In this document: positions 59,031-64,000 of the stretch, piece by piece | Numbering within the stretch: position 1 is the stretch's first letter | How the letters are laid out: every line of letters starts with the position of its first letter | The notes under the pieces: model-generated | The model's input: only the letters and a program-made list of their open reading frames with translations | Told to the model about the DNA's origin: nothing | Databases searched by the model: none | Translations under genes and position numbers: made by a program | Source of the DNA: Ruania halotolerans | GTDB lineage: Bacteria > Actinomycetota > Actinomycetes > Actinomycetales > Beutenbergiaceae | Length of the DNA stretch: 64,000 nucleotides | Assembly (NCBI RefSeq): GCF_021049285.1 | Contig: NZ_CP088017.1 | Span: 310,001-374,000, forward strand | Direction: 5' to 3'

Positions 59031-60242
59031 TCAGAACGGCTCCAGCACCTCGCGCCGGTCGACGGCGGCAAGTGAGTCGTGCCGCCACTGCGGCGCGTGA
59101 TCGCGATCCACCAGCACCGCCCGTACCCCCTCGATGAAGTCCGCGGCAGCGTCACCGCGCATGAATGCCGCGCCCAGGCGTAGATCTTGGGCCAGCACGT
59201 CCGCCACAGTCGGCAGCTCAGCCGCTCGACGGATCGCCTCCAGAGTGACGGCTACCGAGAACGGGCAGCGTGAGCGCAACATCTCGGCTGCCTCCTGTGC
59301 CTCCGGCTCTGGCCGGGTGCGCAGGCGGGATTCGATGGCCGCTGGGTCCGTGCCGGTGAAGCACGCGTCGATCCACCTCCGCTGGGCGGTGAGGTCGCTG
59401 GTCGGCGGCTGGTCAATCCACGGATCGGATCGCGTGGTGGAGTCGGCAGGTGTGAGCGGTGCACCGTCGGCCCACTGTGCGCAGAGGTCGGGCCACCCGT
59501 CTGGTTCGATCATGGCATCGGCCAACCCGACGGCGATCGCATCCGCACCCGACACAGTTGCCCCCGTCAGGGCGAGGTAGGTACCCAGCTCGCCCGGTGC
59601 GCGCGAGAGCGGGAAGAGTGCACCGACGTCAGGGAAGAAGCCGATTCCGGTCTCGGGCATCGCGACCCGCGTCCGCGGTGTCACCAGGCGCAGCGACGCA
59701 TGGCCGGCCAGGCCGATGCCACCGCCCATCACCACACCGTCCATGAACGCCGCCACAGGCAGCTCGGCGTCTGCGATGAGCCGGTTCAGCGCGTACTCCG
59801 AGGTCCAGAACTGCACGGCGCGATCTGCACCAGCACCCTCCCGGTCAGCACCAGCACCCTCCCGGTCAGCACCACGGCGATCGGTAGGCCGCCGATCGGC
59901 ACCGGCGGTCCCGGGAGCGGAGAACCCGGGCCCGTCCAGCACCAGCCAATCGCGGATAGCGCGCACATCCCCACCGGCGCAGAGTCCGCGATCGCCTGCA
60001 CCGTCCAGTGCCACAGCGCACACGGCGCCCTCGTCCGCCCACCGGTGCAGCTGGGTCAGCGTTGCCTGCACCATCTCGAGGGTGAGGGCATTGAGGGCAG
60101 CGGGCCTGTTCAGGCGAATCCGCCCCAGCGCTCCCTGCCGGGCGACGAGCACGTTCTCACCCGCGGGCGTCCACCGCGGTTCATGCGCGTCGTTACTGCC
60201 GTCCTCCGTGCGGTCACCGGGCGTCACGGCGCCCTCACGCAC
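59031..60242 (-). CDS. 3-hydroxyisobutyryl-CoA hydrolase (enoyl-CoA hydratase family)
   Basis: 403 residues from the GTG at 60242, overlapping the upstream gene by 8 nt. The crotonase oxyanion motif R-G-L-C-A-G-G-D is near residue 86, and the E-T-G-I-G-F-F-P-D-V-G loop matches the hydrolase subfamily of valine breakdown. A hydrophilic insertion at about residues 119-141 contains two perfect copies of a 21-bp unit (A-D-R-E-G-A-G), not found in typical members. The gene runs into the terminator at 58960. Confidence 0.88.
   Translation of the reverse strand: MREGAVTPGDRTEDGSNDAHEPRWTPAGENVLVARQGALGRIRLNRPAALNALTLEMVQATLTQLHRWADEGAVCAVALDGAGDRGLCAGGDVRAIRDWLVLDGPGFSAPGTAGADRRPTDRRGADREGAGADREGAGADRAVQFWTSEYALNRLIADAELPVAAFMDGVVMGGGIGLAGHASLRLVTPRTRVAMPETGIGFFPDVGALFPLSRAPGELGTYLALTGATVSGADAIAVGLADAMIEPDGWPDLCAQWADGAPLTPADSTTRSDPWIDQPPTSDLTAQRRWIDACFTGTDPAAIESRLRTRPEPEAQEAAEMLRSRCPFSVAVTLEAIRRAAELPTVADVLAQDLRLGAAFMRGDAAADFIEGVRAVLVDRDHAPQWRHDSLAAVDRREVLEPF
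59831..59872. repeat. 21-bp tandem duplication inside the hydrolase gene
   Basis: Two perfect adjacent copies of CAGCACCCTCCCGGTCAGCA(C) (59831-59851 and 59852-59872), each encoding seven residues. They extend an Arg/Asp-rich loop in the crotonase-like protein. Confidence 0.88.
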
Positions 60243-60441
60243 TGCGCTGGGTGGTGAGAAGTTCTTCGAGGGCGTTCAGGTCGTCCACCAGTGCCATCTC
60301 GCGAGTGTCCAGACCTTCCGTTCCGGCGCGGTCGAGCCACGTGTCATCGCGCGTGGTCAGCGCCGCGAGTACCGCGTCCCGCTCGGCGCGCGCATCGGCC
60401 AGAGTGAGTCCATCACGCAGGGCGCTCGTCGTATCGACCAT
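60235..60441 (-). CDS. Small protein of unknown function
   Basis: 68 residues from the ATG at 60441, preceded by GGAAGGGAG at a suitable distance. Highly charged, mostly helical, with repeated Leu/Ala and Asp/Glu (L-A-D-A-R-A-E-R-D near residue 14 and L-V-D-D-L-N-A-L-E-E near 52). It overlaps the hydrolase start by 8 nt and is probably cotranscribed. I recognise no family. Confidence 0.65.
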   Translation of the reverse strand: MVDTTSALRDGLTLADARAERDAVLAALTTRDDTWLDRAGTEGLDTREMALVDDLNALEELLTTQRSA

Positions 60442-60690
60442 GTCATGCTCCCTTCCTGCCGCTGCACCCGCACCTGCGAGCTGCTGCGGGTGTGTCGTAC
60501 TTTCGAGTGTGCACCCGAGCGCCGACATTGGGGCATGTGCCACCCCGCTCACCCCGGAGCCGCGCGATTCGCCACGGCCACGAACGTGAGCACCGAGGTC
60601 AGCAGGGTGAGTGGCCGCTCGTGGACTGGCAATCTCAAGGAGTGATACGCGGTGGAGACGTAGAACGAGACCGGTAGCATCGAGCGCACA

Positions 60691-60787
60691 CCATCCAGAG
60701 CGGCTGAGAGTCCTGGCTCGAGGACGCCGCAGCAACCCCTCAACGGAAGCCTCCCGCGGGGAAGGGTGCTACAGCCAGGTTCGATGG
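60691..60787 (+). ncRNA. SAM-IV/SAM-I-type riboswitch upstream of metF
   Basis: P1 pairs CCATC (60691-60695) with GATGG (60783-60787). P2 is GCGGC (60700-60704) / GCCGC (60726-60730) with an inner GTCC / GGAC helix (60710-60713 / 60722-60725). The loop of that helix, TGGCT (60714-60718), pairs with AGCCA (60773-60777), the pseudoknot expected for the family. The A-G-C-A-A-C-C consensus follows P2. The downstream gene makes the methyl group for methionine, so SAM sensing fits. Confidence 0.87.
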
Positions 60788-60827
60788 AGTCATCAATGCA
60801 GGCACACATTCATCCACACCCGAACCG

Positions 60828-60842
60828 CCACCCGCACGGTGG
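60828..60842 (+). promoter_or_regulatory. Hairpin sequestering the metF ribosome binding site
   Basis: CCACC (60828-60832) pairs with GGTGG (60838-60842), covering the GGTGGG ribosome site (60838-60843) 5 nt before the metF ATG. This suggests that the riboswitch works at translation initiation. The alternate pairing when SAM is absent was not worked out. Confidence 0.5.
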
Positions 60843-60848
60843 GCGATC

Positions 60849-61757
60849 ATGACGACCGCCACGCTGTACCGCAGCACCCGACCCGGCCCGGGCATCTCTT
60901 TCGAGCTCTACCCACCACGGACCCCCAAGGGTGAAGCCACTCTCACCCGCACCGTCGGCGCCCTGGCAGAGATCGACCCCGACTACTTCTCGATCACCTA
61001 CGGCGCCTCCGGTTCCACGCGGACCACCTCGCGTGACCTGATCGGCCGTATCCTCACCGATACGCCGATCACACCGCTGGCTCACCTGACCTGTGTGGGA
61101 GCGTGTGAGGACGATCTGGCCGAGTACGTCAGCTCCCTCCTTCAGGCGGGCGTGCGCGACTTCCTCGCCCTGCGCGGTGATCCGCCTGCCGGGCAGCCGG
61201 ACTGGCGCCCGCACCCCGAGGGCCTGACCCGCGCCAGCCAACTGGTCCAGCTGTTGCGGCGACTCGCTGCCGAGCACCTCGGCACCGACGGGGCCGACGT
61301 CAGTATCAGCGTGGCCACCTATCCCGGTGGCTCCTATGACGATGCTGGCCGCCCGGTGGTGGCGCAGGACGACGTCTCCGCACTGCTGGAGAAGCAAGCT
61401 GCCGGCGCCGACTTCGCCATCACCCAGTTGTTCTACGACGCCCGGCACTACGCCGAACTCGTCCGCGCTGCCCGCGCCGCCGGGGTGCACATCCCCATCG
61501 TGGCAGGGCTGATCCCGCTCACCGACCCGGGCCGGCTGCGCCGCATGGTGGAACTCACCGGTGTGGCCGTGCCCCCTGAACTCCTCACCCACCTGGACAC
61601 CGCCCCCGACAAGGAGGAGGCGTACCGGCGCGGACTGGCAGCCAGCGTCCAGCTCGTGCACGACGTCCTCGAGCACGGGGCCCCCGGGATCCACTTCTAC
61701 ACCTTCAACTCCTCGAGAGCCGTGCTGGACCTGCTGCACGCCTCCGGTCTGCGCTGA
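60849..61757 (+). CDS. metF: 5,10-methylenetetrahydrofolate reductase (MetF)
   Basis: 302 residues, the usual length. The F-E-L-Y-P-P-R-T-P-K-G motif at the start, the L-A-L-R-G-D-P-P motif (residues 110-117) and F-A-I-T-Q-L-F-Y-D (near 192) are typical of the MTHFR family. It makes 5-methyl-THF for methionine synthesis. Controlled by the riboswitch 60 nt upstream and followed by metE, the cobalamin-independent methionine synthase, 142 nt later. Confidence 0.95.
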   Translation: MTTATLYRSTRPGPGISFELYPPRTPKGEATLTRTVGALAEIDPDYFSITYGASGSTRTTSRDLIGRILTDTPITPLAHLTCVGACEDDLAEYVSSLLQAGVRDFLALRGDPPAGQPDWRPHPEGLTRASQLVQLLRRLAAEHLGTDGADVSISVATYPGGSYDDAGRPVVAQDDVSALLEKQAAGADFAITQLFYDARHYAELVRAARAAGVHIPIVAGLIPLTDPGRLRRMVELTGVAVPPELLTHLDTAPDKEEAYRRGLAASVQLVHDVLEHGAPGIHFYTFNSSRAVLDLLHASGLR

Positions 61758-61812
61758 CCGCACCGCACCGCACCACACACCGACCGCAACCGCACACCGC
61801 CACCCGGTCGAA

Positions 61813-61860
61813 CGCTGGGTTCTGCGGCTTCTGCATGCCAGAACGCCGCACAACCCAGCG
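61813..61860. terminator. Palindromic hairpin between metF and metE
   Basis: Left arm CGCTGGGTT...TGCGGC..TTCTG and right arm CAGAACGCCGCACAACCCAG(CG) pair over about 21 bases with one mismatch and one bulge around CATGC. It could terminate or attenuate metF transcription before metE. Its AACCCAG arms resemble those of the palindrome at 58960-59023. Confidence 0.6.
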
Positions 61861-61899
61861 CTCGAGTGAGTGGTTACTGACACACACCTGGAGATTGTC

Positions 61900-64000
61900 A
61901 TGTCCGATCACCTGTTTCCTGCGTTCCCCGCCAGCACGATCCTCGGCTACCCCCGCATCGGCCCTCGCCGGGAGTTGAAGCGAGCGCTGGAGTCCTTCTG
62001 GTCGGGCGCCACCAGCGAGGCCGAGCTCGCCACCACGGGCGCCGCGCTACGTGAGCGCACCCGCACCCACCTGACCGCGTGCGGCCTCGACCCGCAGTCG
62101 GGCGCCATCCCCTCGGACTTCAGCTACTACGACCAGGTGCTCAGCACCGCCGTCAGCGTGGGCGCCATCCCGCAGCGATTCGGAATCAGCACCACGACCG
62201 GTCCCATCAGCCTCACCGACTACTCGCGTCTCGCCCGCGGTGACTCCCAGACGCCCCCGTTGGAACTGACCAAATGGTTCGACACCAACTATCACTACCT
62301 GGTTCCCGAGATCGGCCCGGACACACCCCTGCACCACGTGCCGGGCTCGAGCATCGTGGCCGAGTTCACCGAGGCCAAGGAGGCCGGCGTGCTCACCCGG
62401 CCGGTCGTCGTCGGGCCCGTCACCCTGCTGGCCCTGGCCAAGGGGACCGACGGGATCAGTCCATTGGACCGGCTGGACGAGCTGGTGGCCGTGTACCAGC
62501 TGCTCCTCGCTGAGCTGGCGGCTGCGGGCGCTGCCTGGGTGCAGGTGGATGAACCGGCGCTGGTGAGTGACAACGGTGCCGTCCCGGCTGAACAACTCAC
62601 TGCGGCCGCAGACCGCGCCTACCGCGTGCTGGCCGAGGGCACGGACCGGCCCGCGCTCCTGGTGGCGGCCCCGTACGGGGACCTGCGCGAGCGTTTCGCC
62701 GTGCTCGCCGGTACCGGGGTGGAGGCAATCGCGCTCGATCTGGTCAAGGGCGAGATTCCCGACGACGGCGCCCTCGTCCATGCCCGTGGGCTCACCCTGG
62801 TTGCGGGTCTGGTGGACGGGCACAACGTGTGGCGCACCGACCTGGATGCGGCCACTGAGCGCCTGGAGCGGTTGCGTTCCGCGCACGATGGTCCGGTGAG
62901 CGTGGGCACCTCCACGTCACTGTTGCATGTACCGCACACTGTGGCCGATGAGACCAGCCTGCCGGACCGGTTGCGTTCCTGGTTGGCGTTCGCCGACGAG
63001 AAGGTTGCCGAGGTGCTTGCTCTCGTCGCTGGACCCGAGGCAGCGCGAGGAGCCTTCGACGTCTCCCGAGCGGCGGTTCACGATCGAGCCGGAGCGCCAG
63101 GGGTGCGGCGCGAGAAGGTCCGACAGCGCACCGGGGCCCTGACGTCGGCCGACATTGAACGCGACGATGCCGCTACACGCGCGGCAGCGCAGCAGGCGCG
63201 CCTCGGTTTGCCCACCTTGCCGACCACGACGATCGGCTCGTTCCCACAGACCTCCGAACTGCGCCGAGCGCGTGCTCAGCGCCGCAAGGGGGAGGTCACC
63301 GAGGATCAGTACCAGGCAACGATCCGCGGCGAGATCGAGCGGGTGATCGAGTTGCAGACCGAACTCGGGTTGGACGTGCTCGTGCACGGCGAGCCGGAAC
63401 GCAACGACATGGTGCAGTACTTCGCCGAGTTGCTGGACGGTTTCGCGGTCACCGAGCACGGGTGGGTGCAGTCCTATGGGTCGCGGTGCACCCGGCCCTC
63501 GATCCTGTGGGGAGACGTGGCTCGCCCGGCGCCGATGACCGTGGAGTGGACCCGGTACGCGGCCTCCCTCACCGACAAGCCGGTCAAGGGCATGCTCACC
63601 GGCCCGGTCACGATCCTGGCATGGTCGTTCGTCCGCGACGATCTGCCGCTGGGCGAGGTGGCGGACCAGGTGGCGTTAGCCCTTCGGGACGAAGTGGCCG
63701 ACCTCGAGGCCGCCGGGATCGGCGTGATCCAGGTGGACGAACCCGCACTGCGGGAACTGCTGCCGCTGCGCGCTGAGGACCACCAGGATTACCTGGACTG
63801 GTCGGTGCGCTCGTTCCGACTGGCCACCTCCGGTGCCGCGCCGCACACCCAGGTGCACACGCACCTGTGCTATTCGGAGTTCGGCGAAGTGATCGACGCG
63901 ATCGACGGTCTCAACGCTGACGTCACCTCCTTGGAGGCAGCCCGCTCGGCAATGGAGGTGGTGCCCGAGCTCGCCGAGGCAGGGTTCTCCCGGGGAATCG
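61900..64000 (+). CDS. metE: Cobalamin-independent methionine synthase MetE, 3' end outside window
   Basis: Open from the ATG at 61900 (GGAG at 61890-61893) to the window edge; 700 codons visible, against about 760 usual. The N-terminal (beta/alpha) barrel starts with G-Y-P-R-I-G, and the C-terminal barrel with T-T-T-I-G-S-F-P. Zinc ligands His655 and Cys657 (T-H-L-C) and the Glu of D-V-T-S-L-E are visible; the last cysteine ligand should lie beyond the edge. It methylates homocysteine with the 5-methyl-THF (polyglutamate) made by MetF. Confidence 0.95.
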   Translation, partial: MSDHLFPAFPASTILGYPRIGPRRELKRALESFWSGATSEAELATTGAALRERTRTHLTACGLDPQSGAIPSDFSYYDQVLSTAVSVGAIPQRFGISTTTGPISLTDYSRLARGDSQTPPLELTKWFDTNYHYLVPEIGPDTPLHHVPGSSIVAEFTEAKEAGVLTRPVVVGPVTLLALAKGTDGISPLDRLDELVAVYQLLLAELAAAGAAWVQVDEPALVSDNGAVPAEQLTAAADRAYRVLAEGTDRPALLVAAPYGDLRERFAVLAGTGVEAIALDLVKGEIPDDGALVHARGLTLVAGLVDGHNVWRTDLDAATERLERLRSAHDGPVSVGTSTSLLHVPHTVADETSLPDRLRSWLAFADEKVAEVLALVAGPEAARGAFDVSRAAVHDRAGAPGVRREKVRQRTGALTSADIERDDAATRAAAQQARLGLPTLPTTTIGSFPQTSELRRARAQRRKGEVTEDQYQATIRGEIERVIELQTELGLDVLVHGEPERNDMVQYFAELLDGFAVTEHGWVQSYGSRCTRPSILWGDVARPAPMTVEWTRYAASLTDKPVKGMLTGPVTILAWSFVRDDLPLGEVADQVALALRDEVADLEAAGIGVIQVDEPALRELLPLRAEDHQDYLDWSVRSFRLATSGAAPHTQVHTHLCYSEFGEVIDAIDGLNADVTSLEAARSAMEVVPELAEAGFSRGI

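Noticed and set aside
1-64000. tRNA, rRNA, insertion sequences, integrases or phage genes
   Set aside because: None recognised on either strand; gene content looks like stable chromosome plus metabolic islands. Short ncRNAs other than the riboswitch cannot be excluded without a covariance search.

Overview
This window is high-GC DNA with GTG/TTG starts, many 1-8 nt gene overlaps, Tat-type lipoprotein signals and actinobacterial hallmarks (a SigK/RskA-like sigma/anti-sigma pair, an HtaA-HmuTUV heme operon behind a DtxR/IdeR-type iron box, a SAM-IV-like riboswitch, and sugar ABC systems lacking their own ATPase). It looks like a chromosomal segment of a free-living actinomycete, probably order Micrococcales. 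The genus is not provable from the sequence. I saw no rRNA, tRNA, CRISPR array, transposase or prophage.

Layout. (1) 1-18033 is a carbohydrate-utilisation island. A minus-strand operon (DhnA/LacD-type aldolase, Gfo/Idh/MocA dehydrogenase, GH38-type mannosidase, CE7 esterase) diverges from a plus-strand run (PfkB kinase fused to mannose-6-phosphate isomerase, LacI regulator, CUT1 permeases and binding protein, GH2 beta-mannosidase-like enzyme, two unclassified alpha/alpha-barrel glycosidase-like proteins). A LacI-type operator occurs both in the divergent region and at the permease promoter. (2) 18030-24288 holds a ROK regulator with a small membrane protein, diverging from a second CUT1 system that includes an FGly-type sulfatase. 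(3) 24449-38678 is mostly housekeeping: a D-lactate dehydrogenase-like FAD/Fe-S protein, membrane protein, Nudix hydrolase, ECF sigma/anti-sigma pair, PCMT, an intradiol-dioxygenase-like lipoprotein, an SprT-like protein, the giant helicase HrpA and a Bcr/CflA-type MFS exporter. (4) 38748-48647 is a minus-strand operon: peptide-type ABC transporter, GH1 beta-glucosidase and a second sulfatase, with a LacI regulator and a 30-bp perfect palindrome. (5) 48865-50854 carries a DnaJ-NERD protein and a TIM-barrel sugar isomerase. (6) 50977-56358 is the iron-box-controlled heme uptake operon. (7) 56413-64000 has a DapA-family aldolase, rhamnose mutarotase, an EEP-family membrane protein, 3-hydroxyisobutyryl-CoA hydrolase, and metF (behind the riboswitch) followed by metE, cut by the window end.

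How the genes work together. Island 1 can be read as mannose-rich glycan use: import, deacetylation and trimming of alpha- and beta-mannosides. Mannose-6-phosphate would then be isomerised and phosphorylated by the fused enzyme, and the bisphosphate cleaved by the neighbouring aldolase. This is inference.

The most unusual signal is inside hrpA. Two 54-nt copies of a palindromic element are embedded in frame but read in different reading frames, with paired base changes that preserve the stems. That pattern points to a mobile or structured nucleic-acid element tolerated inside a protein-coding gene, similar in principle to Rickettsia palindromic elements.
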